Origin: Brevibacillus centrosporus
Lineage (GTDB): Bacteria > Bacillota > Bacilli > Brevibacillales > Brevibacillaceae
NCBI RefSeq assembly: GCF_003710815.1
Contig: NZ_RHHP01000001.1
Coordinates: 434,001-498,000 of the forward strand
DNA length: 64,000 nt
Direction of reading: 5' to 3'
Both the position numbers and the translations under genes were made by a program. This document shows, in pieces, positions 51,640-61,806 of the stretch. How positions within the stretch are numbered: position 1 is the first letter of the stretch; each line of letters starts with the position of its first letter. The notes under the pieces are model-generated. The model was given only the letters and a program-made list of their open reading frames with translations, was not told the DNA's origin and did no database searches.

Positions 51640-52526
51640 GGTTTATTCCTCCGTTGATATTCTTTCAGCTCTTCGCGGAATTGCAGGTAATTCTCGTAGC
51701 GCTCTTTGCTCAGTTCCCCTGAGGCTACACCTTCCTGGACGGCGCAGGATGGCTCTGTCACATGCAGGCAGCCCCGAAACTTGCAATCGGGTGAACGCTC
51801 TGCAAAATCCCGGAATGCCTCTGCCAAGTCGAGCTCGTCCAAATCCATAAATTCCAAGGAACTGAAGCCCGGCGTATCTGCGACATAGCCGCCTCCCTCG
51901 AGAGGAATCAGCTCGACATGACGGGTCGTGTGCTTCCCGCGCCCCAGCTTTTCACTCACATCTCCCGTTTGCAGGCTTACCCCCGGGAACAACGCGTTGA
52001 TCAGCGACGATTTTCCTACGCCTGACTGACCAGCAAAAACGGAAATCCGATCATGCAGGACTTCTCGCACTTCCTGCAATCCACGTGTCTCCTGTTTTGT
52101 CGAGGTTGGAATGACCGTATAGCCGATTGCCTCGTATTTCTCGGTGATGGCTCTTACCTCTTCTTCCGGCACTTGATCTGCCTTTGACAGGATAATGATG
52201 GAATCAATGCCAGCATGCTCGGTATGGACCAGAAACTTGTCCAGTAATAACGCGCTGAAGGCAGGTTTGAACATGGAAAAGACCAGCACGGCCTGATCCA
52301 CATTGGAAATGGGCGGTCGAACCAGTTCACTGGTCCGCTCACCCACCTCCATCACATACCCTTCTTCTTCATTGATTGCATCGTAGACTACCCAGTCGCC
52401 CACGAGCGGATTTACCTTTGCACCCTTTTTCTTGAATAGCCCACGTGCTCGACAACTAAAAACACGGTCCCCATCGGCAACGTAGTAAAATCCGCTCAAA
52501 GCTTTTACAATGCGTCCTTCTGGCAT
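51633..52526 (-). CDS. rsgA: Ribosome small-subunit GTPase RsgA (YloQ/CpgA)
   Basis: A 297-aa circularly permuted GTPase. An OB fold at the N-terminus, G4 motif ILSKAD, then G1 [17 protein letters not shown]3 DTPGFSS, and a C-terminal zinc region (C..C in [14 protein letters not shown]). It checks late 30S assembly. GGAGGGAC lies before the ATG. It is cotranscribed with rpe and follows prkC. Confidence 0.96.
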   Translation of the reverse strand: MPEGRIVKALSGFYYVADGDRVFSCRARGLFKKKGAKVNPLVGDWVVYDAINEEEGYVMEVGERTSELVRPPISNVDQAVLVFSMFKPAFSALLLDKFLVHTEHAGIDSIIILSKADQVPEEEVRAITEKYEAIGYTVIPTSTKQETRGLQEVREVLHDRISVFAGQSGVGKSSLINALFPGVSLQTGDVSEKLGRGKHTTRHVELIPLEGGGYVADTPGFSSLEFMDLDELDLAEAFRDFAERSPDCKFRGCLHVTEPSCAVQEGVASGELSKERYENYLQFREELKEYQRRNKPW

Positions 52527-52544
52527 TCATGTCCCTCCACATGC

Positions 52545-54533
52545 TTATGGCAAGCTGCTGTACGAAATGGGTATGGTCTGGTATTCCACATACTCATTTT
52601 TCGTCGGATCTTTTTTGAACACTTTAATCACGGCATCTTTTTGTGGAGACAGAACGACTGGAACATCGTACTCCCTGCTCTCCGTGATCGTCTCCTTGTA
52701 CACTTGCTGCCCATCACCGCGGGAGTCACTCACTTCGATCTTGATCTCCGCAGTTTCGCCCGGTACGACTTCCACATACACAGGTGCGTTTGCCAGTTTG
52801 GCGTCCGCCGGGTACTGACCGTTGCTTACCGTGAGTGGTACCTTAACTCCTTTTTGCACCTGCATCCCTGCATCATACGGGTGAGTGGAGAGGACGACGC
52901 CTGCCTTGTCTGTCGTATACGACGGCTCTTCCTTCGTTTCACCGACTTCGAGTCCGAGCTTGAACAGCTCTACCTGAGCCTGCTCCACCGATTTTCCGAC
53001 GACATTTGGCATTTTCACAAACGATTTGCCCTTGCTGACAGTGACGCGGACCGTGTCCTTCGTCGGGTAAACCGACGCGTTTGCATCCGGCGACTGACCA
53101 ATCACAATGCCTGCTTCTGCGTTGTCATCCTCGACTTCCTCAAACGTGATGGCATTTGTCTTGAAGCCCAGCTGCTTTAGCATATCCTCAGCAACCGATC
53201 GGGATAAGGAGACGAGATTTGGCATAGGAACAGCCTGCTGTCCTTTGCTCACATAGAGCGTGACGATTGCTTTTTCTTTTAACCGCATGGGCGGAGCCGG
53301 GTCCTGTCTGATGACCAAGCCCTTCTCTATCGTATCGTTTGCTTCCTCCACGACTTTCGCCACTAGATTGGCTTCCTCTATCTTCTTCTGCGCCAAAGTT
53401 ACCTCGATCCCTTCTACATAAGGAACCGGTGCCTCAGGTACGGAAGGGAACACATTGAGCAGGAAGTTGAATCCGAAGAAGCCTAGCACGAGGAACAAAC
53501 CGATTCCCGCTACCCAAAGCAAGGTTTTGACCCACCATTTTTTCTGCGGCTTCTGTTCCTCGTCGTCCTCGAGCTGCTGCTCGTACCTACCGCTTCTTTG
53601 GCCAACACCTGTCCGGCCGTTTGCGTGCTGATCGAGCATGTCCTGTGTAATGAGCGGAACCACCCGTGTCATTTCCTCGTCAATCGGGAACGTCAGCTTT
53701 TCCTCGTTTAAGCGCTCGGGAAACAGGCAGGTCTCCAAATCTTCTAGCATTTCACGCGCAGACGAATAGCGCAGAAACGGATCCTTCACCAAAGCCTTGA
53801 GAATGACGTTCTCGACGCTTTGCGGAATCGCCGGGTTTACTTGCCGCGGCTCTGGCAACGGCTCCTGCAGATGCTTCAGCGCCACAGAAATCGGCGAGTC
53901 TCCGGAAAACGGCAGCTCTCCAGTCACCATTTCGTAGAGCACAATCCCCAATGAGTAAATATCCGATTTTTCCCCAGTGATACCGCCTCTCGCTTGTTCA
54001 GGCGAGAAATAGTGGACGGAGCCCAGCATCGCATTCGTATGGGTAATGGTTGTTGAGGTAACTGCACGGGCAATACCGAAGTCTGTCACCTTTACTCGCC
54101 CATTTTTGCCGATCATGATGTTGTGTGGCTTAATATCTCTGTGAATGATCTGATTTTGATGGGCATGATCGAGTGCGTCACAAATTTGTTCCGCGATTCT
54201 CACAGCTTCTTCCACGGGAAGAGCGCCTCGCTGAATGATAACTTCCTTCAGCGTATAGCCTTCTATGTATTCCATCACCATGTAATGGGTGTCGCCGTCC
54301 TGCCCAACATCGTAAACCCCGACCACATTGGGGTGAGACAGGCTTGCAACTGCCTGCGCTTCCCGTCTGAACCGGTTCACGAAGTCTTCGTCTCCCCCGA
54401 ACTGTGAACGCAATACCTTCACCGCAACGGGACGATTTAAAATCAAATCCTTGGCCTTGTAAACGATCGCCATTCCACCCCCACCTACGCGGGCTTCTAG
54501 CTGGTACCGCCCTCCAAGCCGTTGACCATCCAT
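52545..54533 (-). CDS. prkC: Ser/Thr protein kinase with PASTA domains (PrkC)
   Basis: 662 aa from the ATG at 54533. The kinase domain is complete: G-loop GGGGMAIVY, VAVKVL lysine, IHRDIKPHNIMI catalytic loop, VTDFGIARA and LGSVHYFSPEQARGG activation loop. A transmembrane helix lies near residue 345-365. Three extracellular PASTA repeats follow, which bind peptidoglycan stem peptides. In Bacillus PrkC triggers germination and regulates cell-wall growth. The prpC stop overlaps this gene's start region. Confidence 0.95.
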   Translation of the reverse strand: MDGQRLGGRYQLEARVGGGGMAIVYKAKDLILNRPVAVKVLRSQFGGDEDFVNRFRREAQAVASLSHPNVVGVYDVGQDGDTHYMVMEYIEGYTLKEVIIQRGALPVEEAVRIAEQICDALDHAHQNQIIHRDIKPHNIMIGKNGRVKVTDFGIARAVTSTTITHTNAMLGSVHYFSPEQARGGITGEKSDIYSLGIVLYEMVTGELPFSGDSPISVALKHLQEPLPEPRQVNPAIPQSVENVILKALVKDPFLRYSSAREMLEDLETCLFPERLNEEKLTFPIDEEMTRVVPLITQDMLDQHANGRTGVGQRSGRYEQQLEDDEEQKPQKKWWVKTLLWVAGIGLFLVLGFFGFNFLLNVFPSVPEAPVPYVEGIEVTLAQKKIEEANLVAKVVEEANDTIEKGLVIRQDPAPPMRLKEKAIVTLYVSKGQQAVPMPNLVSLSRSVAEDMLKQLGFKTNAITFEEVEDDNAEAGIVIGQSPDANASVYPTKDTVRVTVSKGKSFVKMPNVVGKSVEQAQVELFKLGLEVGETKEEPSYTTDKAGVVLSTHPYDAGMQVQKGVKVPLTVSNGQYPADAKLANAPVYVEVVPGETAEIKIEVSDSRGDGQQVYKETITESREYDVPVVLSPQKDAVIKVFKKDPTKNEYVEYQTIPISYSSLP

Positions 54534-54538
54534 CTCTC

Positions 54539-55294
54539 TCACCCCTCTTTCTCACTGGCTACGGGCATGTTGCGCACGGCAACGAGCGTAATATTGTCCT
54601 GCCCACCAGCGGCCAGCGCTTCCTGCACCAGGCCGTCTACCTTCTCCTGCAGAGAAGTCTCTTTCTGTAGCCATTCTTCCATCGTAGAAGCTGGCACTTT
54701 ATCGCTTAATCCGTCTGAGCAAATCAAGACGACATCCCCAGGCTCCCATTCAAATTCGTCCAGGTCGATCAGGACATCCGGCTCCGTCCCCAATGATCGC
54801 ATGATGACATTGCGATGGGGATGGACAGCCGCTTCTTCGGCGGTAATCTGCCCATTTTTCACCAGCTCATTGACCAGCGAATGATCCTCCGTCTTCATCA
54901 CCAAACCGTCGGAACCGTATTTGTAAAGGCGGCTGTCTCCGATATGCGCCGTCATGACCGTGCTTGACCCAAACAAGGCCGCGATTGTCGTCGTCCCCAT
55001 CCCATTGCACTCCGGGTGTTCCTGCGCGTATTCGTACACTTCCTTATTCGCGAGCAGCACAGCGTTCATCAGATGCTCACGAGCATCCTCTCCCACTACA
55101 TCAGCAGCAAGGTGACGCAGTTCTTTTACTATTCGCTCAACAGCAAGGCGGCTGGCAATCTCGCCCGCCTCATGTCCGCCCATACCATCGGCCAGAACAG
55201 CGAGGGCGCGTCCGTTCACATCTGCCTCAGCGGCAAAGTAGTCCTCATTTACGGAACGGACGTGGCCCACATGGGATTTCATTGCAATTTCCAT
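54539..55294 (-). CDS. prpC: PP2C-type protein phosphatase (PrpC)
   Basis: A 251-aa Mn/Mg-dependent phosphatase. Motifs: GHVRSVNEDYF, LAVLADGMGGHEAG, AHIGDSRLYKY and ICSDGLSDKV provide the metal aspartates. It removes phosphates placed by PrkC, the next gene. It starts four bases after the rlmN stop with GGGGTGA upstream. Confidence 0.95.
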   Translation of the reverse strand: MEIAMKSHVGHVRSVNEDYFAAEADVNGRALAVLADGMGGHEAGEIASRLAVERIVKELRHLAADVVGEDAREHLMNAVLLANKEVYEYAQEHPECNGMGTTTIAALFGSSTVMTAHIGDSRLYKYGSDGLVMKTEDHSLVNELVKNGQITAEEAAVHPHRNVIMRSLGTEPDVLIDLDEFEWEPGDVVLICSDGLSDKVPASTMEEWLQKETSLQEKVDGLVQEALAAGGQDNITLVAVRNMPVASEKEG

Positions 55295-55298
55295 GGTA

Positions 55299-56369
55299 TC
55301 ACCCCACGGTTTCTTTAGCGTGTTGTGCTCTCAGCTGACCGCAAGCAGCAGCGATGTCACTGCCGTGCTCCCGTCTGATGGTCACATTGATTCCTTTGTC
55401 CTCTAAAATGCGTTTGAATTGGAAAATCTCGTTGCGCGGTGTGCGTACATAATCCCGCTCCGGTACGTAGTTGACCGGAATCAGGTTGACGTGACACAGC
55501 ATATCGCCAATCAGCTCTGCCAGCTCTTCCGCGTGCTGCGGCTGATCGTTTTTCCCGCCGAACAAACCGTATTCAAAGCTGATGCGGCGGCCTGTCTTGT
55601 TAATATAGTGACGGCAAGCTTCCATCAGCTGTGCAAGAGGGAAGCCTCGGTTAATCGGCATCAGCTGGCTTCTCAGCTCGGTATTCGGAGCATGCAGGGA
55701 AATAGCCAGGTTGACTTGTCCGCCTCTTTCCGCAAACTCGTAAATCTTCGGCACGATCCCACTGGTGGAGACTGTGATGTGACGAGCGCCGATGTTCAGT
55801 CCACGGTTATCGTTAATCACGGTCAAAAAGCCCATCAGGCTCTCGAAGTTCTCAAACGGTTCCCCGATTCCCATCACGACGACATGGCTGACACGTTCGC
55901 CATCCGCATCGAGCTTGCGCTGGGCCATCAATACTTGAGATACGATTTCGCCCGCATCGAGGTTACGCTTTAGCCCGCCGAGTGTAGAGGCACAAAATGT
56001 ACATCCGATTCGACAGCCTACCTGTGTCGTCACACAGATGCTGTTTCCGTAGTTATGGCGCATGATAACGGTCTCGATCGCGTGTCCATCCACTAACTGG
56101 AACAGAAACTTGATAGTCCCGTCCTGCGATTCCTGATGCGTGATTTCTTTTAGAGGATCCATCCGAAACGTATCCGCCAGCTTTTGGCGCAAGTCCTTGG
56201 ACAGATTGCTCATCTCTTCAAAAGAGGTCACGCGTTTCACGTACAGCCAATCAAAAATTTGCTGTGCACGAAACGCTTTATCTCCAGCGTCTACCAGCCA
56301 TTGCTTCATCTCGTCTTGAGTCAGGCTGTAAATAAGCGGCTTGGCGCTAGTAAATGTGGTAATCGGCAT
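55299..56369 (-). CDS. rlmN: 23S rRNA (adenine2503-C2)-methyltransferase RlmN
   Basis: 356 aa from the ATG at 56369; a GTG twelve bases earlier and a TTG at 56405 are alternatives because no site is ideally spaced. The radical SAM triad is in [12 protein letters not shown]. Other signatures: [29 protein letters not shown], and the C-terminal catalytic Cys near [10 protein letters not shown]. It methylates A2503 of 23S rRNA and tRNA A37. Confidence 0.95.
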   Translation of the reverse strand: MPITTFTSAKPLIYSLTQDEMKQWLVDAGDKAFRAQQIFDWLYVKRVTSFEEMSNLSKDLRQKLADTFRMDPLKEITHQESQDGTIKFLFQLVDGHAIETVIMRHNYGNSICVTTQVGCRIGCTFCASTLGGLKRNLDAGEIVSQVLMAQRKLDADGERVSHVVVMGIGEPFENFESLMGFLTVINDNRGLNIGARHITVSTSGIVPKIYEFAERGGQVNLAISLHAPNTELRSQLMPINRGFPLAQLMEACRHYINKTGRRISFEYGLFGGKNDQPQHAEELAELIGDMLCHVNLIPVNYVPERDYVRTPRNEIFQFKRILEDKGINVTIRREHGSDIAAACGQLRAQHAKETVG

Positions 56370-56570
56370 TGCTGTTTTCACATCCTCAAATTCATTGCTA
56401 AACAATTTTCAGTCATTCTATCATTGTACCTCGCATTGGTCTGCGCTTCAAACGGTTTTGGCATCCAGTTTAGAAATGCGTCACTTTTCCTAGTGTAAAC
56501 CAATCCGCACCGCTGCAAACAAAGGGAAAGGAGTGGCACCATCTCAAAAGGCGCGCCACTCCTCTTTTTT

Positions 56571-57917
56571 CTAATCTTTTCGTCGCAAACGGGCAATAAA
56601 GAACCCATCACTATCAAAATGATGCGGCAAAATTTGTACGAAAGCACCGGATTCGTCCATCTTGTCGCGGACAACGGCAGGTAAATCGTCCCGCAAAGTC
56701 TCGTCCAATACAAACTCCGGTTGCTTGTCTACAAAACGGCGGACAATATCCTGATTTTCCATCGGCTCCATTGTACACGTGCTGTACACCAACGTACCTC
56801 CGGGAGCTACCATCGTAGACAGACCCACGAGCAGCTGATACTGCAATTGAGCGATAGAGCGCACATCTTCCTTCGACTTGTTCCATTTCAGGTCAGGTTT
56901 GCGCCGAATTACGCCAAAGCCAGTGCACGGGGCATCGAGCAGGACTCGGTCGAACAAGCCCAGACCTTTTTCCGGAAGATCGAGCGCATCACAGACCATC
57001 GTCTCCATGATGGAAATGCCCAACCGTTTCGCAGTCCCTGCGATCAGCTCACGCTTGTGTGGATGCACGTCGTTGGCGATAATCTCACCGCGATTGTCCA
57101 TTTTTTCCGCTAGATGAGAGGTCTTGCCGCCAGGGGCTGCGCAGGCATCGAGCACACGCATGCCCGGCTGCGGAGCTACTGCGGATGCTACCAGCATAGA
57201 GCTTTCATCCTGCAGCGTGTAATAGCCTTCTTTAAACCAGCGAGTACCTGCAGCGTGCCCGCCGTCCAGGATGATCCCCTGATCGCTCAAGACCGAAGCC
57301 ACTGCCTCACTGCCATCTTCTCTCAGCTTGGTCAGCAGCTCGTCTCTTGTTGTTTTCAACGGATTCACTCGGATGGACGTATGGGGAGCCCGATTGTTTG
57401 CGTCACAGATCGCCTTTGTAGCTTCCTCCCCGTAGAGCTTGATCCACTCGCGAATCAGCCATTCCGGATGAGAATGCGTAACCGCGATTTGCTTTACGGC
57501 ATCGCCTTTTGGCAGTCGATCCCATACCTCTGGCTGACGCAAAACGTTTCGCAGCACGCCGTTGACCATCGAGGCAATCCCCTGATGTCCGCGACGTTTC
57601 GCAATCTCTACGGCTTCATGCACGGCAGCTCGTTCGGGAATCCGGTCCAGAAAACGAATCTGATACAGGCTGAGCAGCAACAGATTGCGCACCCATGTCT
57701 GTACCTTTTTTCCCCCTACAAATTGGGACAGTACAAATTCCAGCGTAAGCTTGCGCTGAATGGTTCCATATACAAGCTCTGTCACCAGCCCCGCATCTAC
57801 CGAGCTGATTTCCGAGCGATCCAGGACATTTCGAAGCTCCAGATTGCTGTAAGACTTGTGTTCGTCGACCCGATTCAATACATCGAGGGCGATGTCACGA
57901 GCACCTTTTTTTGCCAC
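56571..57917 (-). CDS. rsmB: 16S rRNA (cytosine967-C5)-methyltransferase RsmB
   Basis: A 448-aa protein starting at GTG with AGGAGA eight bases upstream. N-terminal NusB-like RNA-binding domain (GTIQRKLTLEFVLSQFVGGKK), then the methyltransferase with DACAAPGGKTSHLAEKM (SAM), DAPCTGFGVIRRKPDL (catalytic Cys) and VYSTCTMEPMEN (second catalytic Cys). Located between fmt and rlmN as in Bacillus. Confidence 0.95.
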   Translation of the reverse strand: MAKKGARDIALDVLNRVDEHKSYSNLELRNVLDRSEISSVDAGLVTELVYGTIQRKLTLEFVLSQFVGGKKVQTWVRNLLLLSLYQIRFLDRIPERAAVHEAVEIAKRRGHQGIASMVNGVLRNVLRQPEVWDRLPKGDAVKQIAVTHSHPEWLIREWIKLYGEEATKAICDANNRAPHTSIRVNPLKTTRDELLTKLREDGSEAVASVLSDQGIILDGGHAAGTRWFKEGYYTLQDESSMLVASAVAPQPGMRVLDACAAPGGKTSHLAEKMDNRGEIIANDVHPHKRELIAGTAKRLGISIMETMVCDALDLPEKGLGLFDRVLLDAPCTGFGVIRRKPDLKWNKSKEDVRSIAQLQYQLLVGLSTMVAPGGTLVYSTCTMEPMENQDIVRRFVDKQPEFVLDETLRDDLPAVVRDKMDESGAFVQILPHHFDSDGFFIARLRRKD

Positions 57918-57920
57918 GGG

Positions 57921-58871
57921 CTATTCTCCTACCTTTGTGCCGATTTCAATGCTGTTGCCCGCTCCACGCAAAAAGTCGAGAGCGCTCATGCGTTTTTTCC
58001 CCTCTGGCTGCAGCTCGGTGATTTTTACAGTACCGCTTCCGCAAGCGACGACCAGGCCATCCTCTTCGCGGGCGATGATCGTGCCTGCTTCCTGACCCTT
58101 GCTGTCCACGGAATGCTTTTCAACCCACCAGATTTTCCACACCTTGCCTCCATGCGTCGTGAAAGCGACGGGCCACGGATTCAGACCGCGTACCTGATTG
58201 TAGATCTGCTCGGAGGTGCGGGACCAGTCTATTCGTTCATCGGTGCGTTTTATATTCGGAGCAAACGTAGCAGACTCGTGATCCTGAGCCTCTGCTTGCA
58301 GCTCCCCTGCCAAAAGACGAGGCACGGTTTCGATCAACAGCGAAGAGCCTGCAGCCGCCAGCTTGTCGTGCAAGGTTCCGACCGTATCACGCTCTTCGAT
58401 TGGAACCACCACTTTGGAAAGCATGTCCCCTGCATCGAGGGCCTCCACCATATACATAATCGTGACCCCAGACTCCTTTTCCCCTTTTACGATGCATTTA
58501 TGAATAGGAGCACCGCCACGGTATTTGGGAAGTAAGGAAGCATGGACATTGATACACCCGAAGCGTGGTACGTCGAGCAGTCGCTTCGGCAAGATTTGCC
58601 CATAGGCCGCCGTTACAATCAGGTCCGGCGCAAGGGCAATCACTTCATCAAGCGCTGCTTCCGCTTTGATTTTTTCCGGCTGCAGGACCAGAAGACCATG
58701 ACGTAAAGCCGCCTCCTTGACGGGCGGCGGCGTCATGACCTGCTTGCGTCCTACCGGGCGATCGGGCTGGGTAACCACACCGACCACGTTGTACCCTTCC
58801 GTGAGCAGCGCCTCCAAGCTTGCGACTGCAAAGTCAGGCGTACCCATGAATAATACGCGAGCCTCTTTCAA
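57921..58871 (-). CDS. fmt: Methionyl-tRNA formyltransferase
   Basis: A 316-aa enzyme starting at a TTG with GGGGAAT upstream. Motifs: [36 protein letters not shown] with the formyl-transfer His and Asn, and a C-terminal tRNA-binding domain. It formylates initiator Met-tRNA. def is six bases upstream, the standard def-fmt pair. Confidence 0.96.
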   Translation of the reverse strand: MKEARVLFMGTPDFAVASLEALLTEGYNVVGVVTQPDRPVGRKQVMTPPPVKEAALRHGLLVLQPEKIKAEAALDEVIALAPDLIVTAAYGQILPKRLLDVPRFGCINVHASLLPKYRGGAPIHKCIVKGEKESGVTIMYMVEALDAGDMLSKVVVPIEERDTVGTLHDKLAAAGSSLLIETVPRLLAGELQAEAQDHESATFAPNIKRTDERIDWSRTSEQIYNQVRGLNPWPVAFTTHGGKVWKIWWVEKHSVDSKGQEAGTIIAREEDGLVVACGSGTVKITELQPEGKKRMSALDFLRGAGNSIEIGTKVGE

Positions 58872-58877
58872 AATGAA

Positions 58878-59354
58878 TTATTCCCCTTCCTCATCCGGGC
58901 TGATCTGATACACCTTGTCTGCCACGTCGATGAACAGTACGCCGTTCAAGTGATCGATCTCATGCTGGGAGCAGCGGGACAAAAGGTCGTCCGCTTCCAG
59001 CTCGATTGGATTTCCGTTGCGGTCTTGCCCGCGCAGCTTGATCCACATGTGGCGGCGCACATCCCCGCGCAGTCCCGGGATGCTCAGGCAGCCTTCCGGA
59101 TAGTCGAATTGCTCTCCTTTGAAATCCACGATTTCTGGATTGACGATCTCGATCAGACCTTCACCGCAATCCATGACAATGACGCGTTTGGAAATACCCA
59201 CTTGCGGAGCTGCCAGTCCTACCCCGTCAGCGTCGTACATCGTATCAGCCATATCATCCAGCAGCTTGTGCAGGTTGGAATTGAATTTTGTGACCACCAT
59301 CGCTTTTTCACGAAGGATCGGATCTGGATGTTTTACAATTGTGCGAATAGCCAT
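58878..59354 (-). CDS. def: Peptide deformylase
   Basis: 158 aa from the ATG at 59354 (GGAGG eight to nine bases upstream). Three canonical motifs: GVGLAAPQVG (44-53), EGCLS with metal ligand C89, and QHEIDHLNG with H131, E132 and H135. It removes the N-formyl group from nascent proteins. Confidence 0.97.
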   Translation of the reverse strand: MAIRTIVKHPDPILREKAMVVTKFNSNLHKLLDDMADTMYDADGVGLAAPQVGISKRVIVMDCGEGLIEIVNPEIVDFKGEQFDYPEGCLSIPGLRGDVRRHMWIKLRGQDRNGNPIELEADDLLSRCSQHEIDHLNGVLFIDVADKVYQISPDEEGE

Positions 59355-59370
59355 TTGGTTGATATCCTCC

Positions 59371-61806
59371 CTAAAGCAGTACGTACGGATCAACATCGAT
59401 TGTCATAAGTACCTTCTGCTGTTTGTTCCACTCATCAAACGCAGCTGTCGCCTGTGCGAGCAAGGCAGACAATTGCGGTTCATCACGATATTTTAGCATG
59501 ATCTGAAAACGAAATCTATCCTTCACTCTCGCAATAGGCGAAGCGACCGGGCCTAATAATATCGTCGTCTCCGCCAGTCGCTGCCGCAAATAATCCGCCA
59601 TCGTATGGGCGCTGCGAATCACCACGGGGACATCCTCGTGGCTGAACGTCAGCAGCACCAGTCGAAAATAGGGCGGATAGCCTGTTCGTCTGCGCTGAAG
59701 CATCTCATCCTCATAAAAGGACCGGTAATCATGCCGGGTCGCATGCTGAATGCTGTAATGTTCAGGCGTGTAGGTCTGAATGACAACGTCGCCGTCCAGC
59801 TCATGCCTGCCTGCACGTCCCCCCACTTGCGTCAGCAGCTGGAAGGTCTTCTCGGCAGCGCGGAAATCCGGTATATGCAGCGAGGTGTCTGCGGCGATGA
59901 TTCCTGCGAGCGTTACCCGAGGAAAATCAAGCCCTTTTGCGATCATTTGCGTCCCGAGGAGAACATCCCCTTGGCCCTTCCGGAACTTGCTCAGCAATTC
60001 CTCATGTGCGCCTTTTCGGGAGGTCGTATCCACGTCCATGCGAATCACGCGAATGCCCGGAAACAGCTTGGCCAGCTCTGCCTCCACTTTTTGCGTACCG
60101 GTCCCGAAGAAGCGAATATGCTCGCTCTGGCATTCCGGACAATGCGCAGGCTGTGCAATCGTATAGCCACAGTAGTGGCAGCGTGCTGTATGATTCGTTT
60201 TATGATAGGTCAATGAAATATCGCAATGAATGCAGCGCATCGTGTAGCCACAGGAGCGGCACATGACAAACGTGGAGAATCCCCTCCGGTTCAGGAAGAT
60301 CACCATCTGCTCCTGCTTTTCCAAACGATCCGCGATCATTTCATGCAGCTTGCGGCTAAACATGGAACGGTTCTCTGCCTGCAGCTCTTCACGCATGTCG
60401 ACTACATGAACAGCCGGCATCGGACGATTCCCTACCCGCTCTGGCATTTCCAAGAGCGTATACCGCCCACGTGTCGCCAGTGCATACGTCTCCAAGGCAG
60501 GAGTCGCACTTCCCATCAACAGCACGGCATGGTTGCGCTTCGCTCTCCACAAAGCTACCTCACGCGCGTGATAGCGTGGCGTTTCTTCCTGCTTGTACGA
60601 GCTCTCGTGCTCTTCATCGATGACGATCAGCCCGACATTTTCAAAAGGAGCAAAAATGGCAGATCGCGCACCGACTACCACCTTTACCTGCTTGCGGATA
60701 ATTTTTCGCCATTCATCAAACTTTTCTCCCTGCGACAAGCCGCTGTGCAAAACGGCGACATCGGCTCCAAAACGCGCTTTGAACCGTTCTACCATCTGCG
60801 GCGTCAACGAGATTTCAGGCACGAGGAAGATCGCTTCCTGCCCTTTTTCCAGCGTCTTTTCGATCGCTTCCAGATAGACCTCGGTCTTTCCGCTTCCCGT
60901 CACTCCGTGAAGCAAATAGGCCGCGTACTCCTGATTTTGGATGGACGACAGGATCGGAGCCAGCACTTGCTTTTGTAGAGGGGTAAATTCCGGCTTCGCT
61001 TTATCCGAAAACTTCCGATTGGCGTACGGATCGCGATAAACCTCGACCTGTTCTATCACTAACCAGCCTTTTGCCTCCAAGCTTTTAAGCGGAGAGCGTG
61101 TGATCCCCCACTCGTCTCGCAGCATTTGCATGGAAAACGACTGGTCGGCATGCTGCGAGAACAGCGTAAGTACGCGCCGCATCTGTTCAGCCCTTGCAGG
61201 CAGCGAAGCTATCGCTTCTGCCAGCTGCTCTGGACCTAGCAAGCACCTTACAAAAGACTGATGCTTGCGCGTGATGCGATCCTTCACCTGATATTCCGTC
61301 GCTAAAAGTCCGCTGTGAATCCATCCTGGCACGAGCAAATACTCTTCGGGAAACTGCTTTTCCACCTCTGCCAAAGGAAGCTGCCGCTTGCGAGATAGCT
61401 CCCAAAGCAGTCCTGAGTTTCCGCATGTATCCTCATCGAGATCGTCTGTAGCCGTCAGCCATTTTTCCGATTTGCCTTTCAGAACGGCTGGCAGCATCGC
61501 CTGAACAGCCGTAACCCAAGGACACAAATATTGCTTCGACATCCACTCGCTCATATCGAGCAGTTCTTTGGTGAGAGGGGGGGTATCGTCCAGGACTTGC
61601 TCCACCTCTTTTAATCGGGCGTGATCCGTAAAGTCAGTACCTTCGTCTGTGATGCCGGTCACATATCCTTGCAATTTACGTGGACCAAAAGGAACAACAA
61701 CGCGGCTTCCTACCCGAATGAGAGGACTTAGCCACGCAGGAATCCGGTAATCGAATGGCCGGTTAGTCCGATTGACCGGCACGTCCACGATGATTTGGGC
61801 AATCAT
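59371..61806 (-). CDS. priA: Primosomal replication protein PriA
   Basis: An 811-aa helicase. An N-terminal DNA-binding domain, Walker A GVTGSGKTEVYLEA, DEEHE box, a zinc-binding insert (CRSCGYTMRCIHCD ... CHYCGY ... CPEC), and helicase motifs such as LLGTQMIAKGLDFPRVTL. It restarts stalled forks. The ATG overlaps the coaBC stop by four bases (ATGA). Confidence 0.97.
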   Translation of the reverse strand: MIAQIIVDVPVNRTNRPFDYRIPAWLSPLIRVGSRVVVPFGPRKLQGYVTGITDEGTDFTDHARLKEVEQVLDDTPPLTKELLDMSEWMSKQYLCPWVTAVQAMLPAVLKGKSEKWLTATDDLDEDTCGNSGLLWELSRKRQLPLAEVEKQFPEEYLLVPGWIHSGLLATEYQVKDRITRKHQSFVRCLLGPEQLAEAIASLPARAEQMRRVLTLFSQHADQSFSMQMLRDEWGITRSPLKSLEAKGWLVIEQVEVYRDPYANRKFSDKAKPEFTPLQKQVLAPILSSIQNQEYAAYLLHGVTGSGKTEVYLEAIEKTLEKGQEAIFLVPEISLTPQMVERFKARFGADVAVLHSGLSQGEKFDEWRKIIRKQVKVVVGARSAIFAPFENVGLIVIDEEHESSYKQEETPRYHAREVALWRAKRNHAVLLMGSATPALETYALATRGRYTLLEMPERVGNRPMPAVHVVDMREELQAENRSMFSRKLHEMIADRLEKQEQMVIFLNRRGFSTFVMCRSCGYTMRCIHCDISLTYHKTNHTARCHYCGYTIAQPAHCPECQSEHIRFFGTGTQKVEAELAKLFPGIRVIRMDVDTTSRKGAHEELLSKFRKGQGDVLLGTQMIAKGLDFPRVTLAGIIAADTSLHIPDFRAAEKTFQLLTQVGGRAGRHELDGDVVIQTYTPEHYSIQHATRHDYRSFYEDEMLQRRRTGYPPYFRLVLLTFSHEDVPVVIRSAHTMADYLRQRLAETTILLGPVASPIARVKDRFRFQIMLKYRDEPQLSALLAQATAAFDEWNKQQKVLMTIDVDPYVLL

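Noticed and set aside
57114..58535. 473-aa plus-strand frame opposite rsmB and fmt
   Set aside because: Spans two well-supported genes on the other strand and has no motif or ribosome-binding site.
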